Notes: generated by a model from the sequence alone, not told the origin. Positions 7,925 to 16,342 are shown, counted from the first letter of the stretch. The stretch: DNA of 58,163 bases from an uncultured bacterium (GCA_900547585.1 URHD01000002.1:1-58163), one strand, 5' to 3'. Numbers and translations are program-made.

Positions 7925-8923
7925 TTAATCTAAATTCCGGATTATCTCATCCCGAAATTCGGTCGTAGATGCATTTCCGCCCAAATCCCCCGTCAAAACA
8001 GCCCCCTCTGCAAGAACTTTGTAGAGTGCTTTTTCAATTTTTTGCGCGGGTACATCTTCGCCGATATATTTGAGCAAATTTATTGCACAAATCAAAAGCG
8101 CTGTCGGATTAGCCTTATTCAGCCCTTTTATATCAGGCGCAGAACCATGCACCGGCTCAAAAACCGCACAATCAGCGCCGATATTCGCTCCCTGCGCAAC
8201 TCCGAGACCGCCAATCAATCCGGCTGTCAAGTCCGATACAATATCCCCATAAAGATTTGGCAAAACAAGCACATCGAACTTCGACGGGTTCTGAACAAGC
8301 TGCATGCAAAGATTATCAACAAGAATCTCCTTAAATTCAATTTCAGGAAACTCATTCGCAACTTTTCTTACACAATCCAGAAATAATCCGTCAGAAAGTT
8401 TGCAAATATTAGCTTTTGTAACAGCATGAATCGTTTTTCTGCCATTTTTGACGGCATATTCAAACGCAAATCGCGCAATTCGCTCAGAAGCCTGCCTTGT
8501 AATTATTTTTATGGATTCAGCAGTATCTTCATCAACCTGGCGCTCAATTCCCGCATACAAATCCTCGGTATTTTCACGCACAACAACCAGATTAACCCCG
8601 CTAAAAGGCGTTTTTACTCCGTCAATATTTTTGCAGGGACGCAAATTTGCATACAAATCCAGCTCCTTGCGCAGCCTTACATTCACACTTCTGAAACCTT
8701 TCCCGATAGGCGTAGTTACAGGGGCTTTTAACGCGGCTTTGTTCTTTTTTATTGACTCAATTACACGAGCTGGCAGCGGATCACCTTCTAAAACAGCTAC
8801 ATCAGCTCCGGCAGATTGAATATCCCATTCAATCTGCGCACCCGCTTTTTCAATAATTTTTACTACTGCATCGGAAATTTCAGGCCCGATTCCGTCCCCC
8901 GGAATAAGCGTAACAGTCTTCAT
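7925..8923 (-). CDS. icd: Isocitrate/isopropylmalate dehydrogenase family enzyme, probable NAD-dependent isocitrate dehydrogenase
   Basis: This 332-residue beta-decarboxylating dehydrogenase has TLIPGDGIGPEI at the N-terminus, the substrate-binding FRSVNVRLRKELDLYANLRP, RENTEDLYAGIE, the metal-binding LYGDIVSDL and the cofactor loop EPVHGSAPDI. The Ser-Val-Asn-Val-Arg segment and NTEDLYAGIE point to isocitrate rather than isopropylmalate. The short length and cofactor loop resemble NAD-dependent or homoisocitrate-type enzymes rather than the ~415-residue NADP enzyme. No leuCD genes are nearby, which also argues against leuB. It overlaps pncC by four bases (ATGA). Confidence 0.85.
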   Translation of the reverse strand: MKTVTLIPGDGIGPEISDAVVKIIEKAGAQIEWDIQSAGADVAVLEGDPLPARVIESIKKNKAALKAPVTTPIGKGFRSVNVRLRKELDLYANLRPCKNIDGVKTPFSGVNLVVVRENTEDLYAGIERQVDEDTAESIKIITRQASERIARFAFEYAVKNGRKTIHAVTKANICKLSDGLFLDCVRKVANEFPEIEFKEILVDNLCMQLVQNPSKFDVLVLPNLYGDIVSDLTAGLIGGLGVAQGANIGADCAVFEPVHGSAPDIKGLNKANPTALLICAINLLKYIGEDVPAQKIEKALYKVLAEGAVLTGDLGGNASTTEFRDEIIRNLD

Positions 8924-9411
8924 TTGCTACTCTCCTTTAAAAACTCATAAAAAGCTTTGAGCGCATAATGAGCAAAGTCAGATTTTATCAAAGTTCTTTC
9001 AAGAACCGGATTTGCATTATGCTTAAAAGCTACGCTTTTACTCCTGCTTGCAGCACCAATATAAATCAACCCCACTGGCTTTTTGTCCGAACCGCCGGTG
9101 GGACCGGCAATCCCTGTAGTTGAAAGGGCATAATCAGCATTTGTATTTTTTATAAGCCCTTCTACCATCTCAACAGCCACCTGAGGGCTGACTGCACCAT
9201 AAACATCAAGCGTTTCATGTTTAACGCCCAGATATTTGTGTTTTGCGTCGTAAGAATATGTAACAAAATTAATATCTATATAATTTGAGCTGCCGGGGAT
9301 ATCCGTCAATATGGAGCTCACTAGTCCACCCGTACAGGACTCTGCTATTGCAATAGTCTTGCCCTGCGCAGTCAAAATATCTGCAATAAGTTGTTCGTAA
9401 GGTAGTTTCAT
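8920..9411 (-). CDS. pncC: Nicotinamide-nucleotide amidohydrolase (CinA C-terminal domain)
   Basis: At 163 residues this is a stand-alone CinA C-terminal domain. Visible motifs are IAIAESCTGGLVSSIL, TYSYDAKHKYLGV, GAVSPQVAVEM and STTGIAGPTGGSDKKPVGL. Members convert NMN to nicotinate mononucleotide in NAD recycling. The N-terminal molybdopterin-like domain of full CinA is absent. It lies one base after the secreted-protein gene and overlaps icd downstream, so the three are co-transcribed. Confidence 0.92.
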   Translation of the reverse strand: MKLPYEQLIADILTAQGKTIAIAESCTGGLVSSILTDIPGSSNYIDINFVTYSYDAKHKYLGVKHETLDVYGAVSPQVAVEMVEGLIKNTNADYALSTTGIAGPTGGSDKKPVGLIYIGAASRSKSVAFKHNANPVLERTLIKSDFAHYALKAFYEFLKESSK

Positions 9412-9412
9412 A

Positions 9413-10096
9413 TTAGTGAAGCGGTAAATCTATTGGTTGTAAAAGTAACACATTGATATTTGTTCCTTGCGGAAGAATTACATCATTGCCTTTTCTGAAA
9501 AGGTCAATAATTGAATCACCGACGAGATAAACACCACCGCCGATTACACCGCCTATTGCGCCGAGCGGAGTGCAGACATATTGCATGTTATCTCCGGTGC
9601 CTTTACCCCATTCTATTGCTTTTGAGGTGATTTCTTTTGTCTTTTTCCAGTTTTGCTGCAATGCATAACCGTAATTGCCGTTTTGATAAATTCCGCCGTC
9701 GATTGTAATATCAGGATAATTCAAAAGCCCCGCAGAAACAGGCACCTGACGACCCGTAGGCGACACAACATGGTCGAAATTAATATAAATCACAGCACTT
9801 CTCGAAGGAAGTTTCGCCTTAACAATTTTCGTAATAGTTCCCCTGAAAATCGATCCAGCAGGCAGAGCGACTTTTGAATCAATTATCTGGTCATTTACCA
9901 GCATTGAATTAAACTCACCGCCAACATTGCCTGTTTTTGTAGAAATAGGGTCGATTAACTGTAAAGAAAGCGTAGTGCCTTTGGGAATCCTGATGGACTG
10001 AATGTCGGCTGTAAAAGTTTTTGACGCTGCATCAGCCGAGAGCATGCCCAGTGAAATTCCTGCAATAACCGCCATAAAGGCTATAATTTTTTTCAT
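9413..10096 (-). CDS. Secreted or periplasmic protein with a TrbI/VirB10-like C-terminal pattern, unknown function
   Basis: The start at 10096 is chosen over an in-frame ATG at 10159 because GAGGAGAG precedes it and a clean signal peptide follows (MKKIIAFMAVIAGISLGMLS, cleavage near ADAA). The mature part has the pattern IPKGTTLSLQLIDPIST, LPAGSIFRGTITKI and INFDHVVSPTGRQVPV, like the barrel seen in TrbI/VirB10-type proteins. A glycine-rich hydrophobic stretch follows (PLGAIGGVIGGGVYLVGD), then a conserved ending ILPQGTNINVLLLQP. A second protein of the same organisation is encoded at 57138-57902. It is first in the operon with pncC and icd. Location outside the cytoplasmic membrane is inferred from the signal peptide. 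Confidence 0.75.
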   Translation of the reverse strand: MKKIIAFMAVIAGISLGMLSADAASKTFTADIQSIRIPKGTTLSLQLIDPISTKTGNVGGEFNSMLVNDQIIDSKVALPAGSIFRGTITKIVKAKLPSRSAVIYINFDHVVSPTGRQVPVSAGLLNYPDITIDGGIYQNGNYGYALQQNWKKTKEITSKAIEWGKGTGDNMQYVCTPLGAIGGVIGGGVYLVGDSIIDLFRKGNDVILPQGTNINVLLLQPIDLPLH

Positions 10097-10187
10097 AATT
10101 CTCTCCTCAAATAATAAATTTAATATATGTATTTTAGCCAGATGAAGAAATGGGGGCAAATAATTTATTTTTATTAATATGCGTTCC

Positions 10188-10216
10188 TTGTAAAATCTTT
10201 TTTTTCGTTGGATAAT
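10188..10216 (+). promoter_or_regulatory. Enolase promoter
   Basis: TTGTAA (10188-10193) and GATAAT (10211-10216) are separated by 17 bases. The predicted leader is ~35 bases, ending in the strong ribosome binding site AAAAGGAG seven bases before the ATG. Confidence 0.6.
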
Positions 10217-10257
10217 CGTGTCATAAATTGTTACGGCAAATTTAAAAGGAGAAAACT

Positions 10258-11574
10258 ATGCCAACAACTATCGAAGACGTAAAAGCAAGACAAATCCTCG
10301 ATTCCAGAGGAAATCCGACTGTTGAAGTCGATGTAACATTAGCATGCGGCGTTGTAGGACGCGCAGCTGTTCCTTCTGGCGCTTCAACAGGTATTTTTGA
10401 AGCTCTTGAAATGAGAGATGGCGACAAATCCGTATATTGCGGAAAAAGCGTTCTTAAAGCGGTTGATAATGTAAACTCTATCATCGCTCCGGAATTAATC
10501 GGCGAAGATGCATCTAACCAGCAGGCAATCGACAAACTGATGATTGAACTCGACGGCACTGAAAACAAATCAAAACTCGGCGCTAACGCAATCCTCGGTG
10601 TTTCTCTAGCTTGCGCAAAAGCATCATCACTCGCTTTTGAAATGCCCCTTTACAGATACCTCGGCGGCATCAACGCAACCACACTGCCTGTTCCTATGAT
10701 GAACGTATTGAACGGCGGCGCTCACGCAGACAACAACGTTGACTTCCAGGAATTCATGATTACTCCTGTAGGCGCAAAATCATTCGAAGAAGCTATCAGA
10801 ATGGGCGCAGAAGTATTCCACAATCTTAAATCAGTTCTCAAAGCTAAAGGAATGGTTACTTCCGTAGGCGACGAAGGCGGATTCGCTCCGAACCTTTCTT
10901 CTAACGAAGAAGCGCTTCAGGTTATCCTCGAAGCTATTGAAAAAGCTGGCTATACAACTGAACAGGTTAAAATCTGCTTAGACGTAGCATCTTCTGAATT
11001 CTACGAAGATGGAAAATACAACCTCGCAGGCGAAGGCAAAGTTCTTTCAAGAGCAGAAATGGTTGACTTCCTTGAAAACTGGGTAAACAAATATCCTATC
11101 ATCTCAATCGAAGACGGCATGGCCGAAGAAGATTGGGAAGGTTGGAAAATGCTTACTGACAGAATCGGCGACAGATGCCAGCTCGTAGGCGACGACCTTT
11201 TTGTTACAAACACAAAAAGACTCAAAAAAGGTATCGAAACCTGCACAGCTAACTCAATTCTCATCAAAGTTAACCAGATTGGATCTTTGACAGAAACTTT
11301 GAACGCAATGAACATGGCATTCAAAGCAGGTTACACAGCAATTTCTTCACACCGCTCAGGCGAAACCGAAGATACATTCATCGCTGACCTCGCTGTTGCT
11401 ACAAACTGCGGTCAAATCAAAACAGGTTCTGCTTCAAGAACAGACAGAATCTGCAAATACAACCAGTTAATCAGAATCGAACAAGAACTCGGTTCAGCTG
11501 CTAAATATCCGGGATTGAAAGCTTTCAACGGTCAAAATTCCTGCTCTGACGCTTGCTGCTGCGGCTGCAAATAG
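10258..11574 (+). CDS. eno: Enolase with a cysteine-rich C-terminal tail
   Basis: Enolase interconverts 2-phosphoglycerate and phosphoenolpyruvate in glycolysis. Family motifs are complete: QILDSRGNPTVEVDV, SGASTGIFEALE, GANAILGVSLACAK, VGDEGGFAPNL, the metal ligands in SIEDGMAEEDWEGW and VGDDLFVTN, and SHRSGETED. Codon use looks optimised for high expression. The protein is slightly longer than usual because of a tail after the normal end, with Cys at 429, 433, 434, 435 and 437. This tail is not part of the enolase fold that I know; it could bind metal or form disulfides. It stands alone between its own promoter and terminator. Confidence 0.98.
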   Translation: MPTTIEDVKARQILDSRGNPTVEVDVTLACGVVGRAAVPSGASTGIFEALEMRDGDKSVYCGKSVLKAVDNVNSIIAPELIGEDASNQQAIDKLMIELDGTENKSKLGANAILGVSLACAKASSLAFEMPLYRYLGGINATTLPVPMMNVLNGGAHADNNVDFQEFMITPVGAKSFEEAIRMGAEVFHNLKSVLKAKGMVTSVGDEGGFAPNLSSNEEALQVILEAIEKAGYTTEQVKICLDVASSEFYEDGKYNLAGEGKVLSRAEMVDFLENWVNKYPIISIEDGMAEEDWEGWKMLTDRIGDRCQLVGDDLFVTNTKRLKKGIETCTANSILIKVNQIGSLTETLNAMNMAFKAGYTAISSHRSGETEDTFIADLAVATNCGQIKTGSASRTDRICKYNQLIRIEQELGSAAKYPGLKAFNGQNSCSDACCCGCK

Positions 11575-11600
11575 TCTGACGACAATTTAGCAATAAAGTT

Positions 11601-11634
11601 AAAACTCCGTTATTAATTTAACGGAGTTTTTTAT
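11601..11634 (+). terminator. Rho-independent terminator of enolase
   Basis: AACTCCGTTA and TAACGGAGTT form a 10-bp stem with a short AT loop, followed by a T-run, 27 bases after the enolase stop. Confidence 0.9.
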
Positions 11635-11674
11635 TAATTTTTAATCGCCCAAATAAATCAAAGAAACAATAAAA

Positions 11675-11800
11675 GTGAAAAGTGAAAAATTTTTCTTTGT
11701 AGTGACTATGGGGGAGGGCACAAAAATCAAAAAAATCTGCTAAACAACGCCGATTGCCCGGAGGAATCGGAACGGAAAAGAAAAATTTTTCACTTTTCAC
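11675..11800. repeat. Perfect 24-bp inverted repeat enclosing a 78-nt loop
   Basis: The arm at 11675-11698 (GTGAAAAGTGAAAAATTTTT then CTTT) is the exact reverse complement of 11777-11800. The 78-nt loop contains a G-rich stretch (GGGGGAGGG) and its own 6-bp hairpin (CCGATT 11750-11755, AATCGG 11765-11770). It sits between the enolase terminator and the end of pheS, so it may serve as the pheS terminator, a small RNA, or a miniature element. No adjacent coding gene explains it. Confidence 0.75.
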
Positions 11801-11859
11801 GGAACAAACGCATGTTATTAAAAAATTGCTTGTAAAAATGGCACTACACGGCTAAAACC

Positions 11860-12894
11860 TTAAAATTGCTTCAAAAACCGAACATCATTGTTGAAAAACA
11901 GCCTGATGTCATCCACAGCCCATTTCAGCATAGCAAGGCGCTCAACCCCCATCCCGAAAGCGAATCCGGAATAAACTTCGGGGTCAATTCCAACATTTCT
12001 CAAAACATTCGGGTCAACCATGCCTGCACCGAGGATTTCCAGCCATCCGGAACCCGAACAAACGCGGCATCCCTTGCCGTTGCACATAATGCATTGAACA
12101 TCAATCTCAGCTGACGGCTCAGTGAACGGGAAAAAGCTGTTTCTGAACCTTGTCGGGCGTGCAGAACCAAAATATATCCTGATAAACTCGTTCATAACCC
12201 CTTTTAAATCGCCAAAAGTAATGTCCTTGTCAACAAGCAGCCCCTCAATTTGATGGAAAAGGTTGTTTTTTCTGGCGCTTACCGATTCGTTACGATAAAC
12301 ACGCCCCGGAGCAATAACTCTGATTGGAGGTTTGCTCGTAAGCATCTCATGAATCTGTGCACCCGAAGTCTGGCTGCGCAAAACAACATTCGGCGCGACA
12401 TCTGTGAAAAAAGTATCCTGAACATCGCGCGCCGGATGGTCGGCAGGGATATTCAGCATGTCAAAGTTAAAATATTCTGTTTCAACCTCGGGCGAATTTT
12501 CGTTGTGCACAAGCGAAAACCCCATTCCATTGAAAATTTCAACGATTTCATTAACAGTTTGTGTTAATAAATGAGTTTTTCCGTAAGGCGCATAAGACCC
12601 CGGCAAAGTCACGTCAATTTGCTCTTTTTCAAGCTTTTCATTCAATTCTTTTTGGTAAAGTTCCTGATATTTCTCATTCAAATGCGTTTCAATCTCGGTT
12701 GTAACTTTATTTGCCAGAGGCCCGATGATTCTTTTTTCCTCATTTGAAAGGTCTTTCAGGTTCTTTTTAATATTATTAAGTTCGCTTTTTCTGCTCAAAA
12801 ATTCAACTCGAATTTCCTCGATATTGTCGCAACTAACAGCGTTTTCGATTGACTCAAGCGCTTTTGTACGAATATTTTCAATAGTTTGCTGCAT
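11860..12894 (-). CDS. pheS: Phenylalanyl-tRNA synthetase alpha subunit
   Basis: PheS forms an alpha2-beta2 enzyme with PheT. The N-terminal coiled-coil arm (1-~90) is followed by the class II catalytic core: GSYAPYGKTHLLTQTV, VETEYFNFDMLNIPADHPAR, PIRVIAPGRVYRNE (motif 2), HQIEGLLVD and GFAFGMGVERLAML (motif 3). Length (344) is normal. pheT is not adjacent; the gene is monocistronic here, whereas pheST is an operon in many bacteria but often separate in Cyanobacteria. A GAGGG ribosome binding site precedes the ATG. Confidence 0.97.
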   Translation of the reverse strand: MQQTIENIRTKALESIENAVSCDNIEEIRVEFLSRKSELNNIKKNLKDLSNEEKRIIGPLANKVTTEIETHLNEKYQELYQKELNEKLEKEQIDVTLPGSYAPYGKTHLLTQTVNEIVEIFNGMGFSLVHNENSPEVETEYFNFDMLNIPADHPARDVQDTFFTDVAPNVVLRSQTSGAQIHEMLTSKPPIRVIAPGRVYRNESVSARKNNLFHQIEGLLVDKDITFGDLKGVMNEFIRIYFGSARPTRFRNSFFPFTEPSAEIDVQCIMCNGKGCRVCSGSGWLEILGAGMVDPNVLRNVGIDPEVYSGFAFGMGVERLAMLKWAVDDIRLFFNNDVRFLKQF

Positions 12895-12923
12895 TTTTCC
12901 CTCGTAATTAAATTCCTGAAAAT

Positions 12924-12953
12924 ATTATACAACGAGCAAAACATTATTCACAA
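12924..12953 (-). promoter_or_regulatory. pheS promoter
   Basis: On the minus strand TTGTGA (12948-12953) and TATAAT (12924-12929) are separated by 18 bases. The leader to the ATG at 12894 is about 25 bases and carries GAGGG. Confidence 0.55.
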
Positions 12954-12985
12954 AAAAAAAAAGGGAAATTCTTAATGAATTTCCC
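12952..12985 (-). terminator. Strong intrinsic terminator on the minus strand
   Basis: GGGAAATTC and GAATTTCCC (12963-12971 and 12977-12985) form a perfect 9-bp stem with a 5-nt loop. On the minus strand it is followed by eleven consecutive T (12952-12962). It lies over 400 bases past rmuC, so it probably ends a separate short transcript. Confidence 0.85.
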
Positions 12986-13110
12986 GTCGAATCTTGTTTG
13001 ATTCCTCGTGTAAGTGTAAGAAGTAAGTAAAGTGTAGGTTAGTGTGGTAGGTTAGTATGATTTATCTGGTTTAAAATTTCTCTTATCTCTTTTTTATTCC
13101 TTGTGTATAT
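12952..13110 (-). ncRNA. Candidate small regulatory RNA
   Basis: A short transcript running leftward would end at the strong terminator 12952-12985. Upstream of it, on the minus strand, is a C/A-rich unstructured stretch with an imperfect tandem repeat (ACTAACCTACC, ACTAACCTACA) and a small hairpin (GAATC-N6-GATTC) just before the terminator. An AT-rich promoter-like region (TTGTTT ... TATATA) lies around 13110-13132. There is no start codon with a ribosome binding site inside. The exact 5' end is a guess. Nothing identifies a known family. Confidence 0.35.
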
Positions 13111-13192
13111 ATAAAGTATTTCTTAAACAAAAAATTGCCAAAACAAACAAAAATTATGAACTTTTGTTAAGCAACATAAAATCCCAAATCAC

Positions 13193-13282
13193 CCAAAGTA
13201 AAAAGCCGGCTATATTTATTTTTCAACGCCTATGAGCGCAGCGAATCGAGCTAGAAAAATGAATATAACCGGTTTTTTACGC
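13193..13282 (+). repeat. Dispersed hairpin element, copy A
   Basis: The outer left end is CCAAAGTAAAAA and the outer right end TTTTTTACGC. The left arm is 13198-13224, the loop 13225-13253 (29 nt) and the right arm 13254-13280. The inner arm ends are ATTTATTTTTC and GAAAAATGAAT. The middle of the stem (GCCGGCTAT against ATAACCGGT) is unique to this copy yet complementary apart from G-T type mismatches. The loop begins AACGCCTATGAGCGCAGCGA. It lies between rmuC and the candidate small RNA. Confidence 0.85.
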
Positions 13283-13419
13283 AAAAATCATAAACATATC
13301 TCAAAAAATGAAAAAGGACGGAAATTTTCTTTTGCATCAAGTGCAAAATCCTTGCGGTGGGAAGCGCTATGCTTTTCCCACCCTACTACTAGCTACTTTT
13401 CTTATACCAGAGCAGAAAA

Positions 13420-14505
13420 TCACTCAACAAGAACCGCCTGATTCCCCTCAATAACGTTCGGCTCGGGAATTTGCTTTGCATTTTTAGCTCCGAGCTCGGT
13501 TAACCGCTCGCAATGCCGGATAACATTGTCGCGTCCGGTCAGTTTGGTCATTGCCCTGGAAAGATTTGCCTGAACGCCGTTCAAATCTTTAACCATATCC
13601 GCAAACTTATCTATCATTTTTCCCGCAAGTCCGGCAATCTCCTGCGCATTCTTGTTCTGACGGTTTACCATGTTAAAACTGTTGATAATTTTTAACGCAG
13701 CAAGAAGAGTCGAGGGAGAAACGGGCATTATTTTGTTCTTCCATGCATACTCCCACAGCTCCCCGCTATCCGCAAACAGCAGAGAATAACAGCTCTCAAC
13801 CGGAACAAACATCAAAACATATTCCGGCGACGTAAACTCATCAATCTCAAAATATTCACGCTTAGAAAGCCCGTTAATGTGCGTTTTTACAGATTCTTTA
13901 AACTGCTTTAGCGCAAACTGCGACCCCTCTTCATCCTCTGCATTTAAATATGCATCATAAGACGCAAGAGAAGTCTTTGCGTCAATAAAAATAGCCTTAT
14001 TGTCCGGCAAAAATATCGTTGCGTCCGGTTTTTTGGCCCCAAAACCTGTCTGTACCTGATATTCTTCGCCTTTTCTTAGCCCTGAAAGCTCGAGCACTTT
14101 CTCAAGAATCAATTCACCCCATTTTCCCTGCTTCATATTGTCGCCCTTGAGCGCAGAAGCAAGAGTATTTGTGTCATTTGAGATTTTCACTCCGGTTTCG
14201 ATTACCTCTTTTATGTGCATGTCGAGCTTTGCGCCCTGCTCAATGTTATACGTGGATTGCTTTTTCAGCTCGTCAAATTTTTCTTTAAAAGGCTCGAGTA
14301 TTTCGGTTATCCGCTCTTTGGACATATTTGAAAAGTCCTGCGTGGTTTCTTTGAAAATTTTATTGGACAAATTTTCAAACTGGAGCTGCATTTTTTCATA
14401 AACCTCCTGATAAGCCTGCGTCTGCTTCTTATTCAAAGCCCTCATAACCGCAAAAACAACGCCTGCACCAACAACCATGCCCGCTAAAAATATCAAAATT
14501 TCCAT
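13420..14505 (-). CDS. rmuC: DNA recombination protein RmuC homologue
   Basis: The 361-residue protein starts with one membrane helix (MEILIFLAGMVVGAGVVFAV), followed by a coiled coil (~25-110) and the RmuC core: KGDNMKQGKWGELILEKVLE, PDATIFLPDNKAIFIDAK (a PD-D/ExK-like nuclease pattern) and EYVLMFVPVESCYSLLF. RmuC limits inversions at short inverted repeats in E. coli, although its biochemistry is not settled. It is a single gene on the minus strand. Confidence 0.93.
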   Translation of the reverse strand: MEILIFLAGMVVGAGVVFAVMRALNKKQTQAYQEVYEKMQLQFENLSNKIFKETTQDFSNMSKERITEILEPFKEKFDELKKQSTYNIEQGAKLDMHIKEVIETGVKISNDTNTLASALKGDNMKQGKWGELILEKVLELSGLRKGEEYQVQTGFGAKKPDATIFLPDNKAIFIDAKTSLASYDAYLNAEDEEGSQFALKQFKESVKTHINGLSKREYFEIDEFTSPEYVLMFVPVESCYSLLFADSGELWEYAWKNKIMPVSPSTLLAALKIINSFNMVNRQNKNAQEIAGLAGKMIDKFADMVKDLNGVQANLSRAMTKLTGRDNVIRHCERLTELGAKNAKQIPEPNVIEGNQAVLVE

Positions 14506-14602
14506 ATTAATAAACCTCCAATACTAAAATTATAAAATAACCGCCATCTTGCAGGCAATTTTTTCATACAAAATGTTTTTATATAAATATAAGGGATAAT
14601 TG

Positions 14603-14616
14603 TGCACAAAAGTGCA
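14603..14616 (+). promoter_or_regulatory. Small hairpin in the leader of the following gene
   Basis: TGCAC-AAAA-GTGCA lies 23 bases before the ATG at 14639 and just upstream of the AAGGAAAAAGGGG ribosome binding region. It is short and may be incidental. Confidence 0.3.
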
Positions 14617-14638
14617 TTTAAGGAAAAAGGGGATAAAA

Positions 14639-15052
14639 ATGTCAGGGGAAGAAATCAAAAAATCGTCTTATATGACGCCTCAATTCACAGCAGGCGCTGA
14701 CTATGCAAAACGCATGGCGCAATGGGAAGAAGAACACGCGAAAAAGCTAAAAAAAGAAAATACACAAATGCTCTCAAATATGATAGCAGGTATGACAACC
14801 TCCTGCACGAATATTTACACCACAAAATACGCAATAAATGACATCGCATCGATAAAATATCATCTTTCGTGCAACCCGAACTGCGACAGCGCAATCTACG
14901 ACAAAGTTGCAAAACTCCAATCGCAAGAAGGCATTTTGCAGCAAAAATATGTCGAATTTCAGCAAAACAAGGACAAAAAAGATAATTATACAGTTCAAAC
15001 CGGCGCAAATAACAAAGATGTGAGCATCTTTAACCTAAACCGTGCCGTATAA
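14639..15052 (+). CDS. Hypothetical protein, 137 residues
   Basis: The start at 14639 (MSGEEIKKSSYMTP) is preferred over an ATG at 14600 because AAGGAAAAAGGGG precedes it. The product is hydrophilic and mostly helical, with a Lys/Glu-rich segment (EEEHAKKLKKENTQML) and no signal peptide or membrane helix. Four Cys are present, two as CNPNC. I do not recognise the family. It is convergent with rimO and the two 3' ends overlap by 18 bases. Confidence 0.75.
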   Translation: MSGEEIKKSSYMTPQFTAGADYAKRMAQWEEEHAKKLKKENTQMLSNMIAGMTTSCTNIYTTKYAINDIASIKYHLSCNPNCDSAIYDKVAKLQSQEGILQQKYVEFQQNKDKKDNYTVQTGANNKDVSIFNLNRAV

Positions 15053-16342
15053 ATCGTATTCGTCCGCGTTTGTGATTTTAACAAGCTCAATATCGCCCGG
15101 AATGAGCTGCTTTTGAGTGTCAATATAAACCAGACCGTCTATCTCGGGAGCGTCGCGGTAAGAACGCGCAATAACCTGCCCGTCCTGCGTAAGCGCTTCA
15201 ATAATGCAGGGCATTTCTTTCCCTATAAATCCCTCGTTAATCTGCCGTGAAATCCGCTGCTGGAGCCGTAAAAGCTTGTTTTTTCTGGCTTTTTTGTCCT
15301 TTGCGTAAACCTGATGCGGCAGCTTGTAAGCAATCGTGTTCTTTTCCTTTGAATATTCAAAAACACCCATCTTGTCAAAACGCATATCTTTTACAAATTC
15401 AAAAAGGTGCTCAAATTCCCGCTCGGTTTCGCCAGGATAGCCAACAATAAAAGCTGTTCTAAGCGCAATATCCGGAATTTCCGTTCGCAGCTTGCCGATT
15501 AATTCGCGATAATCCATAACAGGACGCCGCATTGCCCTCAAAATCGTCTTATCCGAGTGCTGGAGCGGCATATCAAGATATTTTACAACTTTTTCGCAAT
15601 CCCTAAGCGCCTCAATAAGCTCATCATCAATCAAAGACGGATATGTGTACATAATTCTTATCCAATTGATTGATTCAATCTTGTTTAACTCTTTTAAAAG
15701 CCTTGCAAGCGACGGTTTTCCATAAATGTCAATCCCGTAGCTCGTTGTATCCTGCGCAATCAAAACAATCTCGGAAACACCCTTTTCGCCGAGATGTTTT
15801 GCCTCTTCAAGAATATTTTCAATGCTTCTGGAGTGATAAGGCCCTCTTAATTGCGGAATAATGCAATATCCGCAATGATAATTGCACCCGTCAGCAATTT
15901 TTATGTAAGAACTTGCCCCGACGGTGATTTGCTGCCGCTCAACATCCTCGGGGTAAATATATTCGGGCTTTTTTTCGATTTCTTCAATATAATCCGCCTC
16001 GCCGCGGTCAATACTTTTCACTACATCAACGATTTTTTTGATATTCGTTGTTCCAACGAGCGCAATCGCCTCCGGAATCGCTTCTTTGAGCTTTTCACCG
16101 TGTTTCTGGGGCAAACATCCGGTTATAATGACTTTTTTCCCGTCGTTAATCATCTCGATAATCGAGTGAACCGATTCTTTTTCCGCATCGTGGATAAAAG
16201 AGCATGTATTTATGATTACAATATCCGCCTTTGTTTCATCAAGCGTAATTTCAACGCCAGCATCCGCCAGCATCCCGAGCATTAGCTCCGAATCCACGAG
16301 ATTCTTTGCACAACCATGATTTAACAACGCAACTTTAGTCAT
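15035..16342 (-). CDS. rimO: Ribosomal protein uS12 methylthiotransferase
   Basis: RimO is a radical SAM enzyme that adds a methylthio group to an Asp of ribosomal protein S12. The UPF0004 domain carries three Cys for one Fe-S cluster (NHGCAKNLVDSE, NTCSFI, TGCLPQ). The radical SAM motif is CNYHCGYC, and a C-terminal TRAM domain is present. PLRGPYHSR-type context (IPQLRGPYHSRS) and IRIMYTYP distinguish RimO from MiaB. Length (435) is normal. Confidence 0.95.
   Translation of the reverse strand: MTKVALLNHGCAKNLVDSELMLGMLADAGVEITLDETKADIVIINTCSFIHDAEKESVHSIIEMINDGKKVIITGCLPQKHGEKLKEAIPEAIALVGTTNIKKIVDVVKSIDRGEADYIEEIEKKPEYIYPEDVERQQITVGASSYIKIADGCNYHCGYCIIPQLRGPYHSRSIENILEEAKHLGEKGVSEIVLIAQDTTSYGIDIYGKPSLARLLKELNKIESINWIRIMYTYPSLIDDELIEALRDCEKVVKYLDMPLQHSDKTILRAMRRPVMDYRELIGKLRTEIPDIALRTAFIVGYPGETEREFEHLFEFVKDMRFDKMGVFEYSKEKNTIAYKLPHQVYAKDKKARKNKLLRLQQRISRQINEGFIGKEMPCIIEALTQDGQVIARSYRDAPEIDGLVYIDTQKQLIPGDIELVKITNADEYDLYGTV

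Larger units (their letters stand above)
12895..13419. other. 525-bp gene-free interval between pheS and rmuC
   Basis: No convincing protein gene lies here. From left to right it holds the pheS promoter, a strong minus-strand terminator that may end a small RNA, a G/T-rich stretch with short repeats, one copy of the dispersed hairpin element (13193-13282), and two further small hairpins: TTTTGCA/TGCAAAA at 13330-13348 and GGTGGGAA/TTCCCACC at 13356-13382. The last two could terminate rmuC transcription. Confidence 0.7.

Noticed and set aside
7925..8923. leuB (isopropylmalate dehydrogenase) for the dehydrogenase gene
   Set aside because: The substrate-loop residues (FRSVNVRLRKELDLYANLRP, RENTEDLYAGIE) fit isocitrate-type enzymes better, and no leucine genes are adjacent.
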